A stretch of DNA of 64,000 nt from contig OZ244043.1 in the NCBI GenBank assembly GCA_965215215.1, positions 310,001-374,000 on the forward strand, in the 5' to 3' direction. Position 1 is the stretch's first letter. Each line of letters starts with the position of its first letter. The notes under the pieces were generated by a model. It was given only the letters and a program-made list of their open reading frames with translations, was not told the DNA's origin and searched no databases. A program made the translations under genes and the position numbers. This document shows, piece after piece, positions 24,055-31,881 of this stretch. The stretch is from CALDTK01 sp965215215 (GTDB taxonomy: Bacteria > Bacteroidota > Bacteroidia > Chitinophagales > Saprospiraceae).

Positions 24055-26886
24055 ATGCAAAAAATCTATCTATTAGTAGTTCTTGCAATTTTGGCTACAT
24101 TCGGTGTGGCGCAGGATAATTATAACGTCGAGCTCCTGAGCAACGTACCGTTGGCCGACAACGAGGACGGGAACGACATTTGGGGCTTCGTGGACCGCAA
24201 CGGGGTCGAGTACGCCGTGATGGGCACGACCTTCGGCACGTCCATCTACTCGCTCGAGGATCCGCGCAACCCGATCCAGCGGGCTCGTATCCGGGGGGCT
24301 AAATCCATTTGGCGCGACATCAAAACCTACCGGGACCGCATCTATGTGGTCGCCGACCAGGGGGACGACGGTTTGCTCGTTATCGACATGAGCCGCGCGC
24401 CGGAGACGATTACGCACGAGTACTACCAGCCGCAGGTCGACATCGGGGGTAGGCGCTCGGCGCTGGTGCGCGCGCACAACTTGTTCATAGACGAGTTCGG
24501 ACGAATGATCATCACCGGATCGAACGTGTACAGTGGTACGCCGCTGGTGTTCGACCTCGCCCGGAGCCTCGACCGCGCGCCCTTCGTGGGGGCTAGTGCC
24601 CAGCGCTACGCGCACGACGTGTACGCCTACGATAACCTGCTCTTTACCTCGGATATTTACGAGGGGGTGCTCACTACGCACGACCTAACCGACCCGGCCA
24701 GCATCCGCCGCCTCGGATCGGCGAAGACCTCCAGTAACTTCACGCACAATGCCTGGGCGACGCTCGATAACGCGAGCGTGTTCACGACCGACGAGCGGGA
24801 CGGCTCCTCCGTCGACGCGTTCGACGTTAGCGACCCGACCGAGATTAAGTTGGTGGATAAGTTTCGACCGAACGAGATCGGGAACTCGCGGAGCGTACCC
24901 CACAATACCCACGTGCTCGGCAACCACCTCGCCACCAGTTGGTACAAGGACGGGGTGATCTTGACCGACGCGACGCGGCCGAACAACATGGTGGAGGTCG
25001 GACGCTACGACACCCGCCCGCAGGCTTCGGGCGGCGGATTCGAAGGCTGCTGGGGGGCTTACCCTTTCCTCCCTTCCGGGACCCTGCTCGCTAGCGACAT
25101 TCAGGCGGGACTCTTCGTCTTCAAACCTACGTACGCACGCGCCGGCTACCTCGAAGGTTTGGTTACGGACGCCGCGAACGGTCTTTCCTTGGGCGACGTA
25201 AAGGTCGAGTTCGTCGGCGACCCTACCATCAGCGAGCGGAGTAATTTGGCGGGAGAGTACGCGACCGGGCACGCGACTCCGGGCGCTTACCGAGTTAGGT
25301 TCAGCAAGAACGGCTATCAGGACGTAACGATTCCCTTGACCCTCAACGCGGGCAAACTGACGAGGAGGGACGTGAAAATGCAGCTCGAGGGTGTCGGTGG
25401 GCTCGACGTCAGGGTCAGGAGCCGCGCGCCGAATAGTGTCGCGCTTCCGAACGCCGACACCGCGATCGTTCTCAAAGGCCAGCGTCGCGTGGGCGGGGAG
25501 CTCGTCAAGGTCTTCGACGTGTACGCCGGCGAGTTCGGCTACCAGACGCGGCTACTCCGTAACATTCAGGTCGCTCCCGGGAAGCGACGCACGGTGAGCG
25601 TCTCGCTAAACGCAGGCTACTACGACGACTTCCTGTTCGACAACGAATGGACGGTGAGTAGCACCGCGACCACCGGGGCCTGGGAGCTCGGCGTCGCCGA
25701 GGGGACCAACTACGACGGATCGGTCGGCCAGCCCGCGGGCGACGTACTGTTCGACTACGGCGACCGCGCTTACGTGACCGGACGTACGGCCGGGGCATCC
25801 GTCGGGAGCAACGACGTCGACGACGGTTCGACCACGTTGACTTCCCCCGAGATCGACCTCAACGGATTACCGGATGCCCGTATAGAGTTTTCGTATTTCT
25901 TCTACAACGATGGAGGCAACGGGAGTACCCCGAACGATGAGCTCACGGTGGAGCTACGCAGCGCGAGCGAAACGGTGAATTTGCTCACGGTGGAGGAGAC
26001 CACGAACGGTTGGCAACGCTTCGAAAGCGGTCCGCTCAGTGATTTGATCGATCTATCGGGTCCGCTCCGCCTAGAAATCACGACGGGGGATGACTCCGCC
26101 AACGGACACCTCGTGGAGGCCGGTTTCGATTGGTTCGTGGTCACCCCCGTAGCCAGACCCAACGTGAGCTTCAGTCCGCAATCGGGCTGTGCGCCGCTGC
26201 AGGTTTCCGCAAACTTCGCAGCCGACGAGGGTGCGCAGTTCGTGCTCGCGGTGCCCGATTCCGCTCTGGGCATCCAGACGGCCGCTAGCTCGCAGACCGT
26301 AACCTCCGCCGGTGTCTTCGACGCCGTAGTGGAAGTACCGGACGGCCGCGGCGGCCTCGCCCGGTTCGTGTACCCGAACGCGGTGGACGTGGAGGAACCT
26401 ACCGTCGCGCAGTTCGAGACGTTCATCAACGGCGACACCGTCTACTTCGAGAACATAAGCTCGAACATCACCGGCGCGAGTTGGAACTTTGGCGACGGTA
26501 CGACGGGGGAAGGGCTCTTCGTGAGTCACGTATTCTCCGACACCAAGGTCGCTTTCGTTACGCTCAACGTGGATGGCCCCTGCGGCAAGGACCGCATCAC
26601 GAAGATGTTGGACCTCGAGCAAGCGACCGGGACGAGGAGTCATGAGACCCGCCCCCTGCTCACCGTCTCGCAGAACCCGGTTCAGGACCAATTGTACGTC
26701 GGCTACGCCGGTACGGAGGACGCGCGGCTGCTCCTGCGTAACGGTCTCGGTCAGACGGTGGCGGAACAGAAGGCACGGCCGAGCCAGACGTTGGATTTTC
26801 CGGTCGGCTCGCTACCCGTCGGGGTTTACTTCCTGCACGTAGCCGATAGTCCGGAACCGGCCGTACAGGTCCTGATAACCCGGTAG
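24055..26886 (+). CDS. Secreted choice-of-anchor B protein with PKD and T9SS type A sorting domains
   Basis: 943 residues from MQKIYLLVVLAILATFGVAQ, a clean signal peptide; an ATG eight codons upstream gives a poorer one. Residues about 25-360 are the choice-of-anchor B repeat domain (DIWGFVDRNGVEYAVMGTTF, HNLFIDEFGRMIITGSNVYS, SVPHNTHVLGNHLATSWYKD). A carboxypeptidase-regulatory-like domain follows (YLEGLVTDAANGLSLGDVKV), then a jelly-roll-like region, a PKD-type stretch (SWNFGDGTTGEGLFVSHVFS) and the C-terminal T9SS type A sorting domain (PVQDQLYVGYAGTEDARLLL ending VQVLITR). It is expected at the cell surface or in the medium. Function unknown. Confidence 0.88.
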   Translation: MQKIYLLVVLAILATFGVAQDNYNVELLSNVPLADNEDGNDIWGFVDRNGVEYAVMGTTFGTSIYSLEDPRNPIQRARIRGAKSIWRDIKTYRDRIYVVADQGDDGLLVIDMSRAPETITHEYYQPQVDIGGRRSALVRAHNLFIDEFGRMIITGSNVYSGTPLVFDLARSLDRAPFVGASAQRYAHDVYAYDNLLFTSDIYEGVLTTHDLTDPASIRRLGSAKTSSNFTHNAWATLDNASVFTTDERDGSSVDAFDVSDPTEIKLVDKFRPNEIGNSRSVPHNTHVLGNHLATSWYKDGVILTDATRPNNMVEVGRYDTRPQASGGGFEGCWGAYPFLPSGTLLASDIQAGLFVFKPTYARAGYLEGLVTDAANGLSLGDVKVEFVGDPTISERSNLAGEYATGHATPGAYRVRFSKNGYQDVTIPLTLNAGKLTRRDVKMQLEGVGGLDVRVRSRAPNSVALPNADTAIVLKGQRRVGGELVKVFDVYAGEFGYQTRLLRNIQVAPGKRRTVSVSLNAGYYDDFLFDNEWTVSSTATTGAWELGVAEGTNYDGSVGQPAGDVLFDYGDRAYVTGRTAGASVGSNDVDDGSTTLTSPEIDLNGLPDARIEFSYFFYNDGGNGSTPNDELTVELRSASETVNLLTVEETTNGWQRFESGPLSDLIDLSGPLRLEITTGDDSANGHLVEAGFDWFVVTPVARPNVSFSPQSGCAPLQVSANFAADEGAQFVLAVPDSALGIQTAASSQTVTSAGVFDAVVEVPDGRGGLARFVYPNAVDVEEPTVAQFETFINGDTVYFENISSNITGASWNFGDGTTGEGLFVSHVFSDTKVAFVTLNVDGPCGKDRITKMLDLEQATGTRSHETRPLLTVSQNPVQDQLYVGYAGTEDARLLLRNGLGQTVAEQKARPSQTLDFPVGSLPVGVYFLHVADSPEPAVQVLITR

Positions 26887-26912
26887 GACGCTGGCTCGTA
26901 GACGAACTACGG

Positions 26913-27680
26913 ATGGTTTCTACCCGTACAGACGAGCCCGCCCGGATCCGGTGGGCGGGCCCAAAACTCCCCGGACTGTCCTGGGGGCAGACCACGCGCG
27001 CCGGCGGGGCGTCTACCGGGGCGTACGCAAGTATGAATTTAGCGACGCACGTGGGTGACGATCCCGCAGCGGTCGAGCGCAACTGGGCCTCCTTTACCAC
27101 GGCCGCGGGCTGGACGCCGAATAGCCTGGCGCGCGCCGAGCAGGTGCACGGCGACGCAATCCTGTGCGTTACGGCCGGTGGGGTACAGGCCACGCCGGCG
27201 GACGCGCTGATATCGACTACGCCCGGTATCGGTGTCGGCGTATTTACCGCGGATTGTGTGCCGGTACTGCTGGTGCACGAAGCGAGTCGCACCGTGGCCG
27301 CCGTGCACTGCGGTTGGAAAGGAGCCCAGCTCGCGCTCGCCGGCAAAACGGTCCGACGCGTGGAGTCGCTCACCGGTTGCGCGGCGAACGGGTTGCGCGT
27401 TTGGATTGGGGCGGCCGTGCGGCAGGGTAGCTACGAAGTGGGTCCGGAGTTCGCGGAGCGTTTTGCCGCAAGGCACCTACGAGCGCTACCCGGTGGGAAG
27501 TACCTGTTCGACGTGGTGGGCGCCGTTTGCGAGGATCTACGGAGCGTGGGGGTGGCGGCCGAGCGGATCGGGGTGCACGGGCTGGATACGTTCGCGAATC
27601 CGGGTCTGCTCTATTCTTACCGGAGGGACGGTGTTGGGACCGGCCGGATGTTGAGCTTCGTCGGCTACCGGAACGATTAG
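26913..27680 (+). CDS. pgeF: YfiH/PgeF family protein (laccase-domain, peptidoglycan editing factor type)
   Basis: 255 residues. The family's zinc and purine-site motifs are visible: NLATHVGDDPAAVERN, ARAEQVHGDAILCVTAGG, VGVFTADCVPVLLVHEASRT with the conserved Asp-Cys, VAAVHCGWKGAQLALAGKTV with His-Cys-Gly-Trp, and QGSYEVGPEFAERF. Members act on purine nucleosides (adenosine deaminase and phosphorylase activities in LACC1-type enzymes), and E. coli YfiH limits misincorporation in peptidoglycan precursors. It starts 26 bases after the T9SS gene and is followed by cmoA. Family is sure; the physiological role is inferred. Confidence 0.9.
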   Translation: MVSTRTDEPARIRWAGPKLPGLSWGQTTRAGGASTGAYASMNLATHVGDDPAAVERNWASFTTAAGWTPNSLARAEQVHGDAILCVTAGGVQATPADALISTTPGIGVGVFTADCVPVLLVHEASRTVAAVHCGWKGAQLALAGKTVRRVESLTGCAANGLRVWIGAAVRQGSYEVGPEFAERFAARHLRALPGGKYLFDVVGAVCEDLRSVGVAAERIGVHGLDTFANPGLLYSYRRDGVGTGRMLSFVGYRND

Positions 27681-27690
27681 GCGCGGCGGC

Positions 27691-27698
27691 TAGCTTTG
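27691..27698 (+). promoter_or_regulatory. -7 promoter box for cmoA
   Basis: TAGCTTTG matches TAnnTTTG exactly and lies 20 bases before the cmoA ATG. No TTG is seen at the -33 distance. Confidence 0.5.
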
Positions 27699-27718
27699 CG
27701 CGGCCCCGAACTTCATCC

Positions 27719-28471
27719 ATGAGCGACCCCATCCGCCAACCTGTGTCCGACAAGGACAAGGTGTTTACCACCGACCGAGCCGGTCGACACGATTTCGCCT
27801 TCAACGACCGGGTGGTTTCCGTTTTCGACGACATGGTCACGCGTTCGGTGCCCTTCTACATCGAGATGCAGCGCATGATGACCGAGATAGCGCGCGATGT
27901 GGTGGCCCCCGGGACCAAGGTGTACGACCTCGGTTGCTCGACGGGGACGACCTTCATGAACCTCGACCGGGTGCTGCCGCCCGATGTAGGGTTCGTGGGG
28001 ATCGACAACAGCGAGCCGATGCTGGAGCAGTGTCGGGAGAACCTAGACGCGGCTGGGGTAACCCGCGACGTCGAGCTGCGTTACGGCGATCTGAACGCAC
28101 ACATCGAGATCGAAGATTCTTCGTTGGTCGTGCTTTGCCTAACCCTCCAGTTCGTGCGCCCGCTCTACCGGGAGCGGTTGGTCCGCAGCATCTACGAGCA
28201 GCTGAGGCCCAACGGGGCCGTACTCCTCATCGAGAAGGTGCTCGGGGAGAGCTCGATGTTCAATCGGTTGTTTATCGACTACTATTACGACTTCAAGCGT
28301 CGCAACGAGTACTCCGAGATGGAGATCTCGCAGAAGCGCGAAGCCCTCGAGAACGTGCTTATCCCCTACAAGCTCGACGAGAACCGCGAGCTCCTCCGCG
28401 ACGTCGGTTTTCGCTACGTCGACGTGTTTTTCAAGTGGTACAACTTCACCGGCGTGGTGGCCGTCAAGTAG
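27719..28471 (+). CDS. cmoA: Carboxy-S-adenosyl-L-methionine synthase
   Basis: 250 residues. It converts SAM and prephenate to carboxy-SAM, used by CmoB for wobble cmo5U34 in tRNA. Close agreement with the family throughout: FNDRVVSVFDDMVTRSVPFY, GTKVYDLGCSTGTTFMNL (SAM motif I), VGFVGIDNSEPMLEQCRENL, VVLCLTLQFVRPLYRERLVR and the diagnostic DYYYDFKRRNEYSEMEISQK followed by REALENVL. The ATG at 27719 is the first that fits. The partner cmoB is not in this window. A membrane methyltransferase gene follows after 8 bases. Confidence 0.93.
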   Translation: MSDPIRQPVSDKDKVFTTDRAGRHDFAFNDRVVSVFDDMVTRSVPFYIEMQRMMTEIARDVVAPGTKVYDLGCSTGTTFMNLDRVLPPDVGFVGIDNSEPMLEQCRENLDAAGVTRDVELRYGDLNAHIEIEDSSLVVLCLTLQFVRPLYRERLVRSIYEQLRPNGAVLLIEKVLGESSMFNRLFIDYYYDFKRRNEYSEMEISQKREALENVLIPYKLDENRELLRDVGFRYVDVFFKWYNFTGVVAVK

Positions 28472-28479
28472 CTCTAGGT

Positions 28480-29187
28480 ATGATGGTGCAGCTCGGGGAT
28501 TTCTTCTTTCGCTACCGCAACTGGCTTTTCCCGGTGTTTTACGCGCTGATGTTCGTCCCGGCGCGGAGCATCCTCCCGGACTGGCGTGTGGCCGCCGGCC
28601 TCGGACTCCTCGTAACGCTGCTCGGGCAGGCGGTGCGGGCGACGACCATCGGCTTCGATTACATCGTGCGCGGCGGTCGCAACAAGCGGGTGTACGCCGA
28701 CGACTTGGTAACGGGGGGGCTGTTCGCGCACAGCCGCAACCCGATGTACGTGGGCAACGTGACGATGATCCTCGGGATGGGCTTGCTCTCGAACAGCCTG
28801 GTGTACCTGCTGGTCATGGTCCCGGCCTTCTACTTCATCTACGAGTGCATCATCCGGGCCGAGGAGCGCTTCTTGCGCAACAAGTTTGGGGCGGGCTTCG
28901 ACGCCTACACGCTTGACGTACCGCGCTGGCTGCCCAAATTGCGCGGCTTAGGCGATACGCTTTCGAGCGGCGGATTCAACTGGCGCCGGGTGCTCATCAA
29001 GGAGTACAACACCACCTGCGTGTGGATTGGGGCGGCCGTGCTGCTGCTCATGACGCACGTGCGGCGCAACGAGCCGGCGGCCACCTTCGACGACATGGCC
29101 TTCGGCTTCGGGGTGGCCATCGCGCTGGTGATAGGGGCGTACTTCGGGATCCGCTACCTGAAGAAATCGGGCACGGTAACGGCGTAA
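28480..29187 (+). CDS. Integral membrane methyltransferase of the ICMT/PEMT-like family
   Basis: 235 residues with about five hydrophobic helices. The conserved C-terminal SAM-binding element is present: LVTGGLFAHSRNPMYVGNVT, followed by FYFIYECIIRAEERFLRNKF, the Arg-Asn-Pro-x-Tyr and Glu-Glu pattern of isoprenylcysteine and phospholipid methyltransferases. The substrate cannot be told; a membrane lipid or quinone is plausible. It begins 8 bases after cmoA (ATG at 28480, with a second ATG one codon later) and ends at a terminator. Confidence 0.82.
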   Translation: MMVQLGDFFFRYRNWLFPVFYALMFVPARSILPDWRVAAGLGLLVTLLGQAVRATTIGFDYIVRGGRNKRVYADDLVTGGLFAHSRNPMYVGNVTMILGMGLLSNSLVYLLVMVPAFYFIYECIIRAEERFLRNKFGAGFDAYTLDVPRWLPKLRGLGDTLSSGGFNWRRVLIKEYNTTCVWIGAAVLLLMTHVRRNEPAATFDDMAFGFGVAIALVIGAYFGIRYLKKSGTVTA

Positions 29188-29193
29188 AACGCA

Positions 29194-29222
29194 AAAGAGC
29201 CGGCGGATGCCAGCTCTTTCTT
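29194..29222 (+). terminator. Intrinsic terminator after the cmoA operon
   Basis: AAAGAGC (29194-29200) pairs with GCTCTTT (29213-29219), with inner GGC/GCC extending the stem, then TCTT. The hairpin also lies just past the 3' end of the convergent tRNA-Glu. Confidence 0.75.
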
Positions 29223-29223
29223 G

Positions 29224-29295
29224 TAGCCCCTAGGGGAATTGAACCCCTGTTCCCAGAATGAAAATCTGATGTCCTAACCACTAGACGAAGGGGCC
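29224..29295 (-). tRNA. tRNA-Glu (anticodon TTC)
   Basis: 72 bases on the minus strand form a cloverleaf: acceptor GGCCCCT/AGGGGCT, D arm GTCTAGTGGTTAGGAC, anticodon loop TTTTCAT with TTC, and T arm AGGGG-TTCAATT-CCCCT. Discriminator A at 29224; no encoded CCA. Confidence 0.95.
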
Positions 29296-29321
29296 GTCGG
29301 TAGGCGCTCCCTAAAGCGGTG

Positions 29322-29352
29322 CAATGATACACGCAGTTCCGTTTCCAATCAA
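29322..29352 (-). promoter_or_regulatory. Promoter for tRNA-Glu
   Basis: On the minus strand: TTG at 29352-29350, 20 bases, then TATCATTG at 29329-29322 (one mismatch to TAnnTTTG). It lies 26 bases from the tRNA 5' end. This is one of two places in the window where both elements are found at the expected distance. Confidence 0.5.
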
Positions 29353-29473
29353 CCGCTGCGCGCAATTTCTTATCGGCCTCAATCGCGCCGGGCTTTAGAC
29401 CTACATTCGCCCCGAAATCCAGGTTCCGGCGGCTCGCCGCGACTTTCTTCCTAAACCTACCTCTTTCCCTCTC

Positions 29474-30463
29474 ATGGCAAAGCGCATCGCCATCAACGGG
29501 TTCGGCCGCATCGGTCGGCTTACCTTCCGCAACCTCCTCGAAGACAGCAGCGTCGAAGTGGTCGCTATCAACGACCTCACCGACAACGCTACCCTGGCGC
29601 ACTTGCTGAAGTTCGATAGCGTGCACGGCAAGTTCGACGGTACGGTCGAGTACACGGACGATAAGCTGGTCGTCAACGGCAAAGAGATCGACGCCTCCGC
29701 CGAGCGCGATCCGGCCAAATTGAAGTGGGCCGACATGAACGTGGACGTCGTGCTCGAGTGCACCGGCCTGTTCGTAACCAAAGAAAAGGCCAGCGCCCAC
29801 CTCGACGCCGGAGCCAAGAAGGTGATCATCTCCGCCCCCGCGAAGGGCGCCGGGGTGCCTACCATCGTGATCGGCGTCAACGACGGCGACATCTCCGAAG
29901 ACGCGAAGGTGTTCTCCAACGCCAGCTGCACCACCAACTGCCTCGCGCCGATGGTCAAGGTGCTCGACGATGCGTTCGGGGTGAAGCAGGGCCTGATGAC
30001 CACCATCCACGCCTACACGGCCGATCAGCGCCTGCAGGATGCGCCCCACCGCGACCTGCGTCGCGCCCGCGCCGCCGCCCTCAACATCGTACCCACGACC
30101 ACCGGTGCCGCCGCCGCCGTCGGACTCGTGCTCCCCTCGCTCGCCGGTAAGCTCGACGGGATCGCCATGCGCGTCCCCGTCCCGACCGGGTCGGTAACCG
30201 ACTTCACCGCCGTGGTCAACCGGGAGGTCACCGAGCAAGCCGTCAACGAGGCCTTCCGCGCCGCGGCCGACGGTCCGATGAAAGGTATCCTCAGGTTCTC
30301 CACCGATCCCCTGGTAAGCACGGACATCGTCGGCGATAAGCACTCCTGCATCTTCGACTCGGAGTTGACCAAGGTCGACGGCGACGTCGTCAAGGTCATC
30401 GGTTGGTACGACAATGAGGCGGGTTACTCCGCGCGGTTAGCGCAGCTAACTACGATGGTTTAA
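29474..30463 (+). CDS. gapA: Glyceraldehyde-3-phosphate dehydrogenase
   Basis: 329 residues, glycolytic, NAD-dependent. The Rossmann start MAKRIAINGFGRIGRLTFRN has the NAD motif GFGRIGR. The active-site loop SNASCTTNCLAPM has nucleophile Cys152. HAYTADQRLQDAPHRDLRRA and RVPVPTGSVTDF are the substrate-site and S-loop segments, and WYDNEAGYSARL ends the protein. pgk follows 122 bases downstream with its own hairpin and -7 box between, so the two consecutive glycolytic enzymes are neighbours but perhaps separately transcribed. Confidence 0.97.
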   Translation: MAKRIAINGFGRIGRLTFRNLLEDSSVEVVAINDLTDNATLAHLLKFDSVHGKFDGTVEYTDDKLVVNGKEIDASAERDPAKLKWADMNVDVVLECTGLFVTKEKASAHLDAGAKKVIISAPAKGAGVPTIVIGVNDGDISEDAKVFSNASCTTNCLAPMVKVLDDAFGVKQGLMTTIHAYTADQRLQDAPHRDLRRARAAALNIVPTTTGAAAAVGLVLPSLAGKLDGIAMRVPVPTGSVTDFTAVVNREVTEQAVNEAFRAAADGPMKGILRFSTDPLVSTDIVGDKHSCIFDSELTKVDGDVVKVIGWYDNEAGYSARLAQLTTMV

Positions 30464-30513
30464 AGCCGGGCGTACAACCCGTATCGCTTTCGCGAAAACA
30501 CGTCGCGAACCTC

Positions 30514-30547
30514 ACGACCGCCGCCGCTCCACGCGGGCGGCGGTCGT
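30514..30547 (+). terminator. Hairpin between gapA and pgk
   Basis: ACGACCGCCGCC (30514-30525) pairs perfectly with GGCGGCGGTCGT (30536-30547), a very stable 12-bp stem. The following GTAGTTTTGG supplies a short T run. Confidence 0.65.
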
Positions 30548-30548
30548 G

Positions 30549-30556
30549 TAGTTTTG
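30549..30556 (+). promoter_or_regulatory. -7 promoter box for pgk, overlapping the gapA terminator tail
   Basis: TAGTTTTG exactly matches TAnnTTTG and lies 29 bases before the pgk ATG. It starts one base after the hairpin, so its T's also serve as the terminator's U-tract. Confidence 0.5.
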
Positions 30557-30585
30557 GCGCAAGCCCGAACCCCCAAACAAACAGT

Positions 30586-31803
30586 ATGGCAAAGTTTAGT
30601 GACCTCGACGTATCCGGTAAGCGCGTGTTGGTACGCGTCGATTTCAACGTTCCCCTCGACGGCGAGCGCAACATCACCGACGACTCGCGCATCCGGGCGG
30701 CACTGCCCACGATTCGCGATCTACTCGACCGGGGGGCATCCATCGTTCTGATGAGTCACCTCGACCGGCCACTCAAAAAGCTGCGGGAGGACGGTTCGAT
30801 AAATCGAGAGAAGTTCTCGCTCGCTCCCGCGGCAAAACGCCTGAGCGAGCTAATCGACCGGCCGGTCGCAATGGCCGCGGATACGGTCGGTGAAGACGCA
30901 AAACGGAGGGTCGAAGCGATCCACCCGGGTGAGGTACTCCTCCTGGAGAACACGCGCTTCGAGCGGGGCGAGGAGAAAGGCGACGCCGAACTCGCAAAAC
31001 AGTTGGCGGCGTTTGGGGAGATATACGTGAACGACGCGTTCGGAGCCGCGCACCGCGCACACGCCTCGACCACGACGGTGGCCGGAGATTTCGACGCTTC
31101 GGAGCGTGCCTTCGGCAAATTGATGGCCGTGGAGCTCGAGAACGGACGCAAATTGCTCGACAACCCGCGGCGGCCCGTAGTCGCGATCACCGGCGGGGCC
31201 AAAGTCTCGGACAAGGTGCTCCTGCTCGAGAAACTGCTCGAGCTCGCCGACGAGGTCATCATCGGCGGAGGCATGGCCTACACCTTCTCCAAAGCGCTGG
31301 GCGGTCGGATCGGACAGAGTTTGGTCGAGAACGATTTACTCGATAAGGCGAAGGAGATCCTAGCCAAAGCGAAGGAGAAGAACACGCAGATCCACCTGCC
31401 GGCGGACAACGTATGCACCGAGGAGTTTTCCCCCGACGCGGCGGCGGCCACCTACGCCAGCGGTGAGATTCCGGACAGCTGGATGGGCATGGACATCGGT
31501 CCGGTCAGCCGGCAGCACTTCGGCAAAGTGGTGAGCGGGGCGAAAACCATCCTCTGGAACGGCCCGATGGGCGTGTTCGAGTTTCACAATTTCGCGGCCG
31601 GTACGCTGGCCGTGGCCCAGGCGGTCGCTCACGCCACCGAACGCGGAGCGTACTCCCTGATCGGCGGCGGCGACTCCGTAGCGGCGATCAACCAGGCGGG
31701 TCTGGCCGACAAAGTGAGCTTCGCCAGCACCGGGGGGGGCGCCATGCTCGAATTTTTAGAGGGCAAGACCCTTCCCGGGGTAGCCGCGATCGAAGCGGCT
31801 TAG
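30586..31803 (+). CDS. pgk: Phosphoglycerate kinase
   Basis: 405 residues. Transfers phosphate from 1,3-bisphosphoglycerate to ADP, the step after GapA. N-domain substrate residues: VLVRVDFNVPLDGERNITDD, then SIVLMSHLDRP and LENTRFERGEEKGDAELAKQ. The hinge and nucleotide site follow: ITGGAKVSDKVLLLEKLLEL, GGGMAYTFSKALGG, LWNGPMGVFEF and IGGGDSVAAINQ. The very end of the gene (last codons and stop) belongs to a 31-bp sequence repeated 66 bases downstream. Confidence 0.97.
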   Translation: MAKFSDLDVSGKRVLVRVDFNVPLDGERNITDDSRIRAALPTIRDLLDRGASIVLMSHLDRPLKKLREDGSINREKFSLAPAAKRLSELIDRPVAMAADTVGEDAKRRVEAIHPGEVLLLENTRFERGEEKGDAELAKQLAAFGEIYVNDAFGAAHRAHASTTTVAGDFDASERAFGKLMAVELENGRKLLDNPRRPVVAITGGAKVSDKVLLLEKLLELADEVIIGGGMAYTFSKALGGRIGQSLVENDLLDKAKEILAKAKEKNTQIHLPADNVCTEEFSPDAAAATYASGEIPDSWMGMDIGPVSRQHFGKVVSGAKTILWNGPMGVFEFHNFAAGTLAVAQAVAHATERGAYSLIGGGDSVAAINQAGLADKVSFASTGGGAMLEFLEGKTLPGVAAIEAA

Positions 31804-31815
31804 GCCCGGTTCAAC
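31785..31815. repeat. 31-bp direct repeat, copy 1 (pgk 3' end)
   Basis: Begins CGCGATCGAAGCGGCTTAGG and ends CCCGGTTCAAC. It contains the last five sense codons and the stop of pgk. An identical copy starts at 31851. Confidence 0.9.
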
Positions 31816-31850
31816 CGTTTACCGGAAGATGTAGTAGTCGGGGGGACTTT

Positions 31851-31881
31851 CGCGATCGAAGCGGCTTAGGCCCGGTTCAAC
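31851..31881. repeat. 31-bp direct repeat, copy 2 (SLBB gene 3' end)
   Basis: Identical to 31785-31815. Read on the minus strand it contains the final codons (Leu-Asn-Arg-Ala) and stop of the SLBB export gene. The 35 bases between the copies hold no gene. Confidence 0.9.

Noticed and set aside
29048..30343. A 431-codon minus-strand frame over tRNA-Glu and gapA
   Set aside because: It is antisense to gapA and runs through the tRNA; Gly/Val/Asp-rich with no domain.
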